Shown here piece after piece: positions 45,019 to 53,048 of a stretch of 64,000 nt of DNA. Made by a program: the position numbers and the translations under genes. The stretch is from Rhodospirillales bacterium. GTDB taxonomy: Bacteria; Pseudomonadota; Alphaproteobacteria; Rhodospirillales; UBA2165. Each line of letters begins with the position of its first letter. Position 1 is the first letter of the stretch. A model generated the notes under the pieces. It made no database searches and had not been told where the DNA came from. It saw nothing but the letters and a program-made list of their open reading frames with translations. The stretch is from contig JAJECC010000172.1 of the NCBI GenBank assembly GCA_022822205.1, positions 62,001 to 126,000 of the forward strand. The letters are read 5' to 3'.

Positions 45019-45471
45019 ATGACCGATAAAATGGACCATACCTTCAAGGCCATCCACGATGATGAAATTCCCTGGCAGGACGATGTCGACGCCAATTTCC
45101 TGACGTTGCCCGAGGGGGTTCAGGTGAAGGTCTTCGCCATCGACGAGGCGATGAAGCGGATCGACATGAAGGTCAGGTTCCCGCCCGGCTACGTCGAGCC
45201 CGCCCACGCCCACAAGAGCTGGCACGCCATCTGCGTCCTCAAGGGACGCATGTGCGTCGCCGGCAAGGATCTGCGGCCCGGCGACTACATCTTCGGCTGG
45301 GACGAACTGCACGGTCCCTACGAATACCCGGACGGCGCCGAGGCCTTCGTCGTGTTCATGGGCGAAGGCACCGAACACGAATGGGACGAAGACGCCCACG
45401 CCGCCCACGAGAAGGTCTGGGAGCCCGAGACCGACGCGGGCAGGAAAGCGAAACAGGAGCCGGACCGATGA
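45019..45471 (+). CDS. Cupin domain protein
   Basis: A 150-residue single-domain cupin (about residues 30-125). A possible metal set is in PAHAHKSWHAI and DELHGPYEYP, with a Glu- and Asp-rich C terminus. Such proteins are dioxygenases, isomerases or sensors; the role is unknown. It overlaps the next gene by 4 bases (ATGA) and is divergent from the bicupin gene, suggesting a shared pathway. Confidence 0.85.
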   Translation: MTDKMDHTFKAIHDDEIPWQDDVDANFLTLPEGVQVKVFAIDEAMKRIDMKVRFPPGYVEPAHAHKSWHAICVLKGRMCVAGKDLRPGDYIFGWDELHGPYEYPDGAEAFVVFMGEGTEHEWDEDAHAAHEKVWEPETDAGRKAKQEPDR

Positions 45472-45779
45472 TCGGAGAATTCGTCAGATACCCGGCGCCC
45501 GAGGGAGCGGACCGGACGGCCATCGTCCTCGACGCCAGGAGCGTCATCCCCAAATGGCGGGCCGAGCCGGATCTGATCCGCAAGCACTTCATGTGGAGCG
45601 ATGACGGCAAATGGCTGTCGGGGTTTTATCTGTGGAAGAGCCGCGCGGCGGCCGAAGCCGCCCACGATGCCGAATGGCGGGAGGCGGTCCGCGCGCGCAC
45701 CGGCGCGCTGCCCGAAATCACCTATTTCGACGCCTTCATGATCCTCGACAACGAAGCCGGGAACGTGTCGGAGTATTAG
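45468..45779 (+). CDS. YdhR-like dimeric alpha-beta barrel protein
   Basis: A 103-residue protein with the pattern of small ferredoxin-like monooxygenase-type proteins (YdhR/EthD-like), including LSGFYLWKSRAAAEAAHD and an aromatic C-terminal strand ITYFDAFMIL. It starts at ATG 45468, overlapping the cupin stop. A longer frame upstream shadows the cupin gene. Function is unknown; a role in turnover of an aromatic or oxygenated compound is plausible. Confidence 0.7.
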   Translation: MIGEFVRYPAPEGADRTAIVLDARSVIPKWRAEPDLIRKHFMWSDDGKWLSGFYLWKSRAAAEAAHDAEWREAVRARTGALPEITYFDAFMILDNEAGNVSEY

Positions 45780-45783
45780 CAAC

Positions 45784-47199
45784 TCACGCCCCCAGCAGGC
45801 CCGGCAGGAACAGCGAGATTTCCGGGATGTAGGTGATGGCGATCAGGAACAGGAACAGGATGCCGGTCCACGGCAGCGCCGCCCGCATCACGTCCAGGAT
45901 GCCCATCCCGGTGATCGACGAGGTCACGAACAGGTTGAGCCCCACCGGCGGGGTGATCATCCCGATCTCCATGTTGACCACCATGATGATTCCCAGATGG
46001 ATGGGATCGATGCCGAGGGATACGGCGATCGGGTGGAGGATCGGCGCGACGATCAGCAGCAGGCCGCTCGGCTCCATGAACTGACCGCCCGCCAGCAGCA
46101 TCAGGTTGACGACGATCAGGAAAATCCACGGCGCGAGCCGGGCCGCCGCGATGTCGTCGGCGATTTGCTTGGGGATTTGGAGTTCCGTCAGCACGTGGGA
46201 GAACATGAGCGCGTTGAAGATGATGAACATCAGCATGATGGACATCTTCGCCGCCTCGAGAAGCACGCCGCGCGTATCGGGATGGAACAGGTTGAGCGGC
46301 AGGGTAATAAGGCAGAGGCCCGTGTTGCGGACCACCGCCGCCGGGACGGTCTCGCCTTCCTTCAGCCACGGCTGGGTCTTCATCAAGCCGATGCCGCGAT
46401 AAATGATTGTGGCGGTCAGGAATCCGTAGACCGCCGCGAAGGCCGCCGCCTCCGTCGGGGTGAACCAGCCCTGATAGATGCCGGCGAGGATAAGCACGAT
46501 CAGGAAGATGCCGAAGAAGGCGTGACAGCCGGTCCCGAGCAGGGTCCGCCAGCCGGCCCAGTCCCGCCCGGCGATCTTGAAGGCGCCGACCCCGAACCAA
46601 ATTCCGATGACCAGCAACAGGCCGGCGAGCAGTCCCGGAACGATGCCGGCGATGAACATCTTGCCGACGGATTCGTTGGTCGAGGCCGCATAGACCACCA
46701 TCACGATGGACGGCGGGATCAGGATGCCGAGCGTCCCCGCCGTGCAAATCACCCCGGCGGCGAATTTTCTCGGATAGTTGGCGTCTTCCATCCCCTTGAT
46801 GGCGATGGGACCAACGGCCGCCACGGTCGCCGGCGAGGAGCCGGAGAGCGCCGCGAACAACATGCAGGAGAAGACGCCCGAGGTCGCCAGGCCGCCGCGG
46901 ACATGGCCGACGGCCGAGATGGCGAACCGGACGATGCGCTGCGCCGCGCCGCCCGAGGTCAGGAACGCGCTCGACAGGATGAAGAAGGGAATGGCCGTCA
47001 GCAGGAACTTCTCGTTCATGGCGCCGACCGCCGCCGTCGCCAGGCTCGAGGCCCTGCCGGATTCGATAAACGCCGCCACGAGGCTGGGGAGGCCCAGGGA
47101 CACGCCGATGGGCGTTCGAACGGCCAGCAGGGCGAACACCAGACCGAAGAGAATGATGCCGACATGGGGTTCGAGGATCAGGCGGATTTCCTCGATCAT
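45784..47199 (-). CDS. TRAP transporter large permease subunit (DctM)
   Basis: A 471-residue membrane protein of DctM type with about twelve helices, including TAGTLGILIPPSIVMVVYAAS and the GWFTPTEAAAFAAVYGF segment. It is longer than the DctM at 39828 because of an extra loop between helices (TQPWLKEGETVPAA). ATG at 47199 overlaps the dctQ stop (ATGA). The very long apparent frame extending to 48786 mixes this gene with shadow sequence of the upstream genes. Confidence 0.93.
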   Translation of the reverse strand: MIEEIRLILEPHVGIILFGLVFALLAVRTPIGVSLGLPSLVAAFIESGRASSLATAAVGAMNEKFLLTAIPFFILSSAFLTSGGAAQRIVRFAISAVGHVRGGLATSGVFSCMLFAALSGSSPATVAAVGPIAIKGMEDANYPRKFAAGVICTAGTLGILIPPSIVMVVYAASTNESVGKMFIAGIVPGLLAGLLLVIGIWFGVGAFKIAGRDWAGWRTLLGTGCHAFFGIFLIVLILAGIYQGWFTPTEAAAFAAVYGFLTATIIYRGIGLMKTQPWLKEGETVPAAVVRNTGLCLITLPLNLFHPDTRGVLLEAAKMSIMLMFIIFNALMFSHVLTELQIPKQIADDIAAARLAPWIFLIVVNLMLLAGGQFMEPSGLLLIVAPILHPIAVSLGIDPIHLGIIMVVNMEIGMITPPVGLNLFVTSSITGMGILDVMRAALPWTGILFLFLIAITYIPEISLFLPGLLGA

Positions 47200-47786
47200 C
47201 TTGAATCCGCCGCTTCTTCCGCCTCGTGGCCGGCGGTGATGGCCGTCCGCCTGCCCCGGATCACGTCGAGGGTGGCCATGAAGACGGTGAACCCGAGATA
47301 GGCGAAGCCGAAACTCAAGGCGCCGTAGGTAAACCAATGGGGAATATCCAGCTCGTCCGAGCCGACGCCGCGGAGAAATTCGCTGGAAAGGAACTTCCGC
47401 GCCACCAGCCACCCCGTAACGGCGAAGGCGGCGGCGTAAAGGAGGCTGACCGCGCCGGCGGTAACCTCGGCCCATTTCCGGGCGCGTCCGGGCAGCAGCC
47501 TGACGGCGGCGTCGACGCCGATATGCGCCCCCTTGCGGAGCACATAGGACATGCCGAACAGCACCAGATAGAGAAACAGGTTGAGGGTGAGTTCGAGGGC
47601 CCAGATGATCGAGCCGTCGAACAGCCGGCGGACCACCACATTGGCGAAGGCGATGGCCGTCATCGCCGCCAGCAGGTAGGCGATGACCGTCTCCTCGACC
47701 CATTCGGCGCGGGAATAGAGGCGCGCCAGCGGCCCGGCCGGGCCGCCCGCATCGCCGCCGGAATCGCCTGGGTATTGGGTGGTCAT
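47196..47786 (-). CDS. TRAP transporter small permease subunit (DctQ)
   Basis: A 196-residue membrane protein with four hydrophobic segments and typical DctQ sequence FANVVVRRLFDGSIIW and LRKGAHIGVDAAVRLLP. It follows the dctP gene by 21 bases and overlaps dctM by 4 bases. The N terminus is glycine- and proline-rich. Confidence 0.9.
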   Translation of the reverse strand: MTTQYPGDSGGDAGGPAGPLARLYSRAEWVEETVIAYLLAAMTAIAFANVVVRRLFDGSIIWALELTLNLFLYLVLFGMSYVLRKGAHIGVDAAVRLLPGRARKWAEVTAGAVSLLYAAAFAVTGWLVARKFLSSEFLRGVGSDELDIPHWFTYGALSFGFAYLGFTVFMATLDVIRGRRTAITAGHEAEEAADSR

Positions 47787-47807
47787 CCGCCTGCGCCCGG
47801 ACGGAGG

Positions 47808-48821
47808 TCAGTTGCCGGGCGATTTGTTGGCGGCCGCCGCCGCCGCGATGATATCGGCGCCGATGTCCTTCTCGAACTTCGACCACACCGGCTTCATCGC
47901 CGCGACCCACCGCCGGCGCTGGGCCGGGGTGAGTTGGCGCACCTTGGTGCCGGCCGCGATGACCTTGGCCCTGGCGGCCTGGTTGATCTTGGACGAAATC
48001 GCGTTCCGTTCCCGGGTCACCTCCTTCAGGATACGATCGAGGCCGCCCCGGATCCCGGGCGGCAGGCCGTCCCAGAACTCGACCGGCGTCACCACGAGAT
48101 AGTCGACGATGCCGTGGTTGGTTTCGGTGATGCCGTCCTGCACCTCGAAGAACTTCTTGGTGAAGATATTGGACCAGGTGTTCTCCTGACCGTCGACCAC
48201 GCCCGTCTGCAGGGCGCCGTAAACCTCCTTGAACGCCATCTTCTGCGGCGACGCGCCGAGGGCCTGGAACTGGGCCCGGAGCACGTCTGAGGTCTGGATG
48301 CGGAACTTCAGCCCCTTGGCATCGGCGGGCGCCATCAAGGGCCTGCGGGCCGACAACTGCTTCATGCCGTTGTGCCAGAAGGCGAGACCCTTCAGGCCGT
48401 GCCTGCTCATGGCGTTCTTGAGCTTTTCGCCGGCGGGCGAGTTCTGGAAGCGGTCCACCGCCTCGATGTCCTCGAACATGAACGGCAGGTCGAACACCCG
48501 GTATTTGAGGGTGAACTGCTCGAACTTGGAGAGCGACGGCGCGGCCAGCTGCACGTCGCCGAGCAGCATGGCCTCCAGCACCTTGTTGTCGTTGTAGAGC
48601 TGGGAGTTGGGGAATACGTTTATCCGGACCTTGCCCTTCATCCGCTCGTTGACGCGCTTGGCGAACAGCGCCGCGGCCTCGCCCTTCGGGTGGCCGGCGG
48701 GCGCCACGACGTGGCTGAACTTGATGACGATTTCCCTGGCGTCCGCGGCGGGAACGCCGGCGGACGATCCGAGCGCGAGGCCCCATGCGGCGGCGAGCGC
48801 CGGAAATACGAATTTCCTCAT
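47808..48821 (-). CDS. TRAP substrate-binding protein (C4-dicarboxylate DctP type)
   Basis: A 337-residue periplasmic protein with a signal peptide (residues 1-28). The conserved ligand segment is ADAKGLKFRIQTSD, retaining the arginine, and GVVDGQENTWSNI follows. It belongs to the DctP group that binds C4-dicarboxylates and related acids. AGGAAGG precedes the ATG at 48821 by 5 bases; the frame is open to 48932 but crosses a direct-repeat region. It leads the P-Q-M operon. Confidence 0.93.
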   Translation of the reverse strand: MRKFVFPALAAAWGLALGSSAGVPAADAREIVIKFSHVVAPAGHPKGEAAALFAKRVNERMKGKVRINVFPNSQLYNDNKVLEAMLLGDVQLAAPSLSKFEQFTLKYRVFDLPFMFEDIEAVDRFQNSPAGEKLKNAMSRHGLKGLAFWHNGMKQLSARRPLMAPADAKGLKFRIQTSDVLRAQFQALGASPQKMAFKEVYGALQTGVVDGQENTWSNIFTKKFFEVQDGITETNHGIVDYLVVTPVEFWDGLPPGIRGGLDRILKEVTRERNAISSKINQAARAKVIAAGTKVRQLTPAQRRRWVAAMKPVWSKFEKDIGADIIAAAAAANKSPGN

Positions 48822-48914
48822 GATACCTTCCTGTCGAATGTTGGTCGTTTTAGTCGTCATACTATCCGCAACCCGCGAGCCATGCACCAGGCGCATAGCG
48901 GCGTTTTCGGGGGG

Positions 48915-48944
48915 ATGGACATTTATGGACATTCATGGACATTT
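48915..48944. repeat. Three tandem 10-base repeats ATGGACATTY
   Basis: Copies of ATGGACATT at 48915, 48925 and 48935, exactly 10 bases apart, with T, C, T as the tenth base. The period of one helical turn suggests protein binding. Confidence 0.8.
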
Positions 48945-48958
48945 GATGACACCCTTTT

Positions 48959-48972
48959 GGGAGGTACCCCCC
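48959..48972. repeat. Inverted repeat GGGAGG-TA-CCCCCC
   Basis: Arms GGGAGG and CCCCCC around TA, one mismatch. It lies 15 bases from the 10-base tandem repeats. Confidence 0.6.
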
Positions 48973-49324
48973 CGAATAGTTCGTACAAATTCGCATGGCT
49001 GGCCTCCATAAGCAAAGCGCCGCCCCGGTGGCGGGACGGCTCTCGCCTATACATTTAGCCCGTGCGGATGCCGAAGCAAGGGGCAAATTGGGGCGGCGAT
49101 CAATCCTTGGTGCGGACCGGACGGATAGGTAGCAGATTGGACGCCTTCCGATGGTGGAACGTCAACGATCCAACCTATCCAACATTTCCAATCTGGAAGT
49201 GCAATCCCCTAACCTATGCCATTCCACCTTTATCGTCTCGCCAAGAGCGGGCGTGGACAAGTTGTCATGCACGTCGGCCGGCAGGCCGGGGGGCACCAGC
49301 GGACGGGGCCGAGGCCGTATCGGC

Positions 49325-49816
49325 CTAACCCTCGAGGCGGTTCTCCGAAGGCATCTCGTCGATAAATTTGTCGACAATTGCCTTGAGCGCCGTCTTGAGG
49401 ACGCCTGTTTCGGCAATCAGGCCATCGTGCTCATGCGCATATCTCCACTCGGTGAAGACATCCCTGTTTTGGCGCAACGCGTCCTTTATGCCCGGATAGG
49501 CAGGCGGTAATCCGGGCACCGGGCTTGGAAATTCCGGCATCCTGTTTTCAAGGCGTCTCCGCGTGTTCTCTCCCAAGCCGTCGAACAGCTTCAGAAGATC
49601 GTGGGTCTTGGGCCCCGGGGTGCCCTCGATGCGGCACCATGCCTTCAACCCGATCTCGGCGGCGAGGGACAATAGAACCGGGATCGCTACGAACGTTCCG
49701 TCACACCATTCGCCGTCGCTCTGTTCAGCTTCGAGACGTTCCGCGAGCTGCCCGAGTCCGTGTGCCCGGCTCATCATGAGAAGGGGATTGTTCTTCCAGA
49801 AGCTGTCTTGTGTCAT
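49325..49816 (-). CDS. HEPN-like hypothetical protein
   Basis: A 163-residue helical protein. The pattern AAEIGLKAWCRIEG, THDLLKLFDGL and the R-x3-H-type motif WRYAHEH near residue 127 resembles HEPN domains, which are RNases or nucleotide-binding partners often in toxin-antitoxin or defence pairs. No obvious MNT or other partner is adjacent, so it stands alone. It sits beside possible mobile-element repeats. Real coding is likely from the length and the organised helices. Confidence 0.65.
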   Translation of the reverse strand: MTQDSFWKNNPLLMMSRAHGLGQLAERLEAEQSDGEWCDGTFVAIPVLLSLAAEIGLKAWCRIEGTPGPKTHDLLKLFDGLGENTRRRLENRMPEFPSPVPGLPPAYPGIKDALRQNRDVFTEWRYAHEHDGLIAETGVLKTALKAIVDKFIDEMPSENRLEG

Positions 49817-50134
49817 TCAGCCCTCCCCGCTGACGTCGTTTCCGCCTGTTCGACCGATGGCCTCGCCGAAACTCCCTCTCCCTCACTCACCCACAAGTCG
49901 TCATGCCCGGACTTGATCCGGGCATCCACGTCTCGGGGGTGGCGTACACGTGGATGGCCGGGTCCTTGCCCCTCCCGTTGAGGAAAATCCAAAAGGCTAG
50001 TACGTTATATTTTCCATCGCGAAACAGAACTCCGGCGGGAAGGAGACGCCAGATCTCTTGAACCGGAACACGATGAACCGAATGCCGTAACGGCATGGGC
50101 GCGCAATCGCCCGCCAATGGAGAGGAACAACGTC
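49817..50134. other. 318-base spacer with a REP-like element
   Basis: No gene is seen. It contains a REP-like palindrome pair and the ribosome site of the TAXI gene. Confidence 0.6.
49897..49975. repeat. REP-like palindrome pair
   Basis: A perfect hairpin, TGCCCGGA (49904-49911) with TCCGGGCA (49917-49924), is followed by an inverted partial copy (CGTGGATGGCCGGGTC). This looks like the common intergenic palindromes of Alphaproteobacteria; the second half is degenerate. Confidence 0.7.
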
Positions 50135-51169
50135 ATGAAATTTCTTAGATCGACGACCGCCGCCGCCGCATTGATGGCCGGCGCCGTTACCATGTCATCC
50201 AACTCGGCGGAATCCGCTCAGATCATGACCGCCGACACCGGAGCGACCGGCAACATCGTTCATGCGATGATGCTGGTGTACGGAAAGCTTTTTTCCAGTC
50301 ACCTGGGTATCAGCGTCCAGATCAATGACAGCCAAACCCTGACCCGATCGGCGATTAAACTTGGCCGCAATCAGATCGATATGATGCCGCTGCCGCCGGC
50401 GATTTACGGCATGATGCGCGGCGGCCGCGGGCCGTATAAGTCGGATAAAATGAAGGCGGCGGCGCGAAAGGGGTCCGAGAATATCCGTTCGGTCATGGGC
50501 TACAATGCGAACCTCTTCCACGCGGTCACCTTCGACGGCTCCGGCATTACCAACTGGAAGGACATCAAGGGCAAGCGCGTCTTCACGGGCCCGCCTTCGG
50601 GCGCCGCGGCAATCCTGGCCGAACTGATGATCAACATCATCACCGGCTACAAGGCCAACGTGGATTACAACGCCATTCGTCTCCCTTGGGGCGGCGGGCT
50701 TCAGGCCATGATGGACGGCAAGCTCGACGTCTACGTACGTCCGGCCGCCGCCGGTTCGGCCAGCATCGTACAGCTCGGTTCGCGCAAGAAGTTCCGGCTT
50801 CTCGGCGCGGACAAGGACCTCGTCGAATCGAAAGCGTGGGAGCGCTACACCACGCGGCCGGGACGGACGACCGGGGTGATTCCCGCGAACACCTATCCGG
50901 GACAACTGGGCGGCGATGTCATCACCGGCGGCGCGACCTTCATGTTTGTCGTTCGCAAAAGCCTGTCCGACGATCTCGTCCACAAGATGACCAAGCTGAT
51001 TTGGGATAACCTCGACGAGATACACAAATCCGCGGCGGTTCTTAAGCAAATCAAGAAGGAAACCCCGTTCATCGGCGTCAACACGCCGCTGCACAAGGGC
51101 GCCGTCCGCTACTACAAGGAGGCGGGCTTCAAGATTCCGGATCGGTTGATCCCGCCTGAAGCCAAATAA
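50135..51169 (+). CDS. TAXI family TRAP substrate-binding protein, orphan
   Basis: A 344-residue periplasmic protein with a signal peptide (about residues 1-29). TAXI features include the early TGATGNIVHAM segment, RVFTGPPSGAAA and VIPANTYPGQL. TAXI proteins work with a fused permease in place of separate DctQ and DctM, but no such gene adjoins it. The start at 50135 is preferred over ATG 50117 because GAGG lies 9 bases before it. The gene ends in a 12-base tandem repeat. Confidence 0.9.
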   Translation: MKFLRSTTAAAALMAGAVTMSSNSAESAQIMTADTGATGNIVHAMMLVYGKLFSSHLGISVQINDSQTLTRSAIKLGRNQIDMMPLPPAIYGMMRGGRGPYKSDKMKAAARKGSENIRSVMGYNANLFHAVTFDGSGITNWKDIKGKRVFTGPPSGAAAILAELMINIITGYKANVDYNAIRLPWGGGLQAMMDGKLDVYVRPAAAGSASIVQLGSRKKFRLLGADKDLVESKAWERYTTRPGRTTGVIPANTYPGQLGGDVITGGATFMFVVRKSLSDDLVHKMTKLIWDNLDEIHKSAAVLKQIKKETPFIGVNTPLHKGAVRYYKEAGFKIPDRLIPPEAK

Positions 51170-51196
51170 GGGGCCAAATAAGGGGCCAAATAACGG
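51161..51196. repeat. Three 12-base tandem repeats at the TAXI gene end
   Basis: The unit GCCAAATAAGGG is repeated three times, the last with one change. The first copy contains the last two codons and stop of the TAXI gene, so later copies keep in-frame stops. Confidence 0.9.
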
Positions 51197-51488
51197 GATC
51201 GATTTCGCGGCGGGCCGGGCTCCTCGCGGGTCCGGCCCCCGCCGCCGGGACTCGCCCGTGTCGGGATGCCCGCCTTTGCGGCCGGGCGGCCGCGGCAACG
51301 CCTTCAATCATTCCAAAATGGCGAAATCGTGAAGATTTTGCGCGGCCGGTCGCCTGCAATATATTTGATCCGGGCGTTCGGCGTGCGGCATAATCCGACG
51401 GGACGCCGATAATTTCGGCCGGCGGGTCTTCAATTGGCCGGCGGCCGGCCGGCCAAATCCGAGGAAGCCGGAGCAGGAGAGAGCGAAC

Positions 51489-52547
51489 ATGTCCGAATTG
51501 GCGATGGAGCCTTTGGTCCGGAACGCCTGGTATCTCGCGGCCTGGGCCCACGAGCTGGATGACGGGCCGATCGCCCGCAAAATCATGGGTGAAGACCTGG
51601 TGCTGTTCCGCGGCGGCGACGGGAAGGCGGCGGCGCTCGAAGACCGGTGCTGTCACCGGGGCGTGAAGCTGTCGCTTGGGAGTATCGTCGAGACCGGTCT
51701 CCAATGCGGTTATCACGGCATGGTCTTTGACGGCGGCGGCGCCTGCGTCGGGAATCCGGGCGAGCGGCTCAATCCCTCCCATCGCGTAAACGCCTTTCCG
51801 GCGGCCGAACGCCAAAAAATGATCTGGGTCTGGACCGGCGATCCCGAAACGGCGGACGAGAGCCGGATCGTCGATTTTCCCTATCCCGACCTGGAAGGCG
51901 AGTGGAATTTTCTCTATGGGCGCTACGAGATCGCCGCCAATTACATGTTCATGATCGACAACCTCATGGACCTGACCCACCTGGGCTACGTGCATCTCTC
52001 GACCATCGGCGGCCATCCCGACGAGCAGAATATCGCCGAACTGGATACCGTCCGCACCGAGCGGGGCGCCAAGTACGTCCGCTGGATGATGAATTCGACC
52101 CCGCCGCCCGCGTTCGTCAAGGCCGGCGGATTCGACGGACCGGTGGACCGATGGGGAGAGTTCGAGTACGTGGCGCCGGGGACGGTGCTGCAATGGGCGG
52201 GCGCGCACGATGCGGGCACCGGCGGCCGGGAAGACCGCAACAAGCCCGGCGGACTGGTATTCCGGCTGCTTCATCAGGCGACGCCGGCGGATGAAGACAG
52301 CTATCACTACTTCTTCGCGTCCGCGGTACGCGGCGAACCGCTCGACGGCGCCCCGAATATCGCGTTTCACGAAGCAAACCGCGAAGCGTTTCTCGAGGAC
52401 AAGCTGTTCATCGAGGCTCAGCAGGAAGCCGTCAGCAAGGCGCCCGAGCGCAAGCTGATCCTGCGGGAACACGACAAGGCCGTGGCCTACAGCCGCCAGG
52501 CGATTCACCGGTTGCAGAGCACGGATGTGAAGCAGGCCGCGGAGTGA
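51489..52547 (+). CDS. Rieske non-heme iron oxygenase (VanA-like)
   Basis: A 352-residue oxygenase. The Rieske [2Fe-2S] ligands are C54-x-H56 and C73-x2-H76 (CCHRG and CGYHG). The mononuclear iron site is DLTHLGYVH, the D-x2-H-x4-H pattern. It resembles vanillate demethylase and toluenesulfonate monooxygenase oxygenase subunits that cleave ethers or hydroxylate aromatic acids. No reductase gene adjoins it, so electron transfer must come from elsewhere. It is upstream of the RES-Xre pair. Confidence 0.9.
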   Translation: MSELAMEPLVRNAWYLAAWAHELDDGPIARKIMGEDLVLFRGGDGKAAALEDRCCHRGVKLSLGSIVETGLQCGYHGMVFDGGGACVGNPGERLNPSHRVNAFPAAERQKMIWVWTGDPETADESRIVDFPYPDLEGEWNFLYGRYEIAANYMFMIDNLMDLTHLGYVHLSTIGGHPDEQNIAELDTVRTERGAKYVRWMMNSTPPPAFVKAGGFDGPVDRWGEFEYVAPGTVLQWAGAHDAGTGGREDRNKPGGLVFRLLHQATPADEDSYHYFFASAVRGEPLDGAPNIAFHEANREAFLEDKLFIEAQQEAVSKAPERKLILREHDKAVAYSRQAIHRLQSTDVKQAAE

Positions 52548-52596
52548 TTCGGTGTAGTGTCCCCCTCCGTTCCTTCATTCCGGCCTTGCGGATAGT

Positions 52597-52635
52597 CCAT
52601 ATATGAACTAAATCTATATTTGACATCATATATGG
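52597..52635. promoter_or_regulatory. Paired palindromic operator of the RES-Xre operon
   Basis: CCATATATG at 52597-52605 and CATATATGG at 52627-52635 are inverted copies, centred 30 bases apart (three helical turns). Each contains the self-palindrome CATATATG. The site overlaps the start region of the antitoxin gene and suits autoregulation by the Xre protein. Confidence 0.7.
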
Positions 52636-52643
52636 AATCCCTC

Positions 52644-53048
52644 ATGGCCGAACAAGCGCGTCCGGCGACGGCGTTTGACCGAAAAGGCCTGTCCGGCCCG
52701 GCGTTGCGCACCTTCTTTCGCATCGCGGATATCTGGAACCTCTCGGCCGGGGAACAGATGACCTTGCTCGGGCTGACGGCCCGGTCGACCTTCTTCAAAT
52801 GGAAGAAGAATCCAAACACCGTTCTTCCGAAGGATACGCTGGAGCGCATTTCCTACATCCTGGGGGTCTACAAGGCGCTTCAGATTCTGCTCCCCAACGA
52901 ACAGGCGGCCGATGAATGGGTGAGGCGTCCGAACACGGCGCCGCCGTTCGCCGGCCGGTCGGCTCTTGACCGGATGCTGTCCGGCCAAGTGGCGGACCTC
53001 TTCGTCGTACGGCAATACCTCGACGCGCAGCGGGGCGGCTGGGCGTGA
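52644..53048 (+). CDS. Antitoxin Xre/MbcA/ParS family (DUF2384)
   Basis: A 134-residue antitoxin with an N-terminal Xre-like helix-turn-helix (about residues 35-75) and a C-terminal DUF2384 toxin-binding domain (LDRMLSGQVADLFVVRQYLD). It neutralises the RES toxin and should repress the operon through the palindromes upstream. ATG at 52644 is preferred (GGAA 7 bases upstream); ATG 52632 and a TTG at 52620 are in frame but fall in the operator. Its stop overlaps the toxin GTG (GTGA). Confidence 0.88.
   Translation: MAEQARPATAFDRKGLSGPALRTFFRIADIWNLSAGEQMTLLGLTARSTFFKWKKNPNTVLPKDTLERISYILGVYKALQILLPNEQAADEWVRRPNTAPPFAGRSALDRMLSGQVADLFVVRQYLDAQRGGWA

Larger units (their letters stand above)
48822..49324. 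other. 500-base spacer, possible remnant of a mobile element
   Basis: No convincing gene. It holds three exact 10-base tandem repeats and a palindrome, listed separately. The rest shows short frames without family-like sequence. Confidence 0.5.

Noticed and set aside
45784-48786. A 1000-residue minus-strand frame
   Set aside because: Its C-terminal half is the true DctM; the rest is an arginine-rich shadow of dctQ and dctP, which have clear family features in their own frames.
48822-49324. A complete mobile element
   Set aside because: No transposase or integrase frame is seen; only repeats remain, so it is reported as a possible scar.
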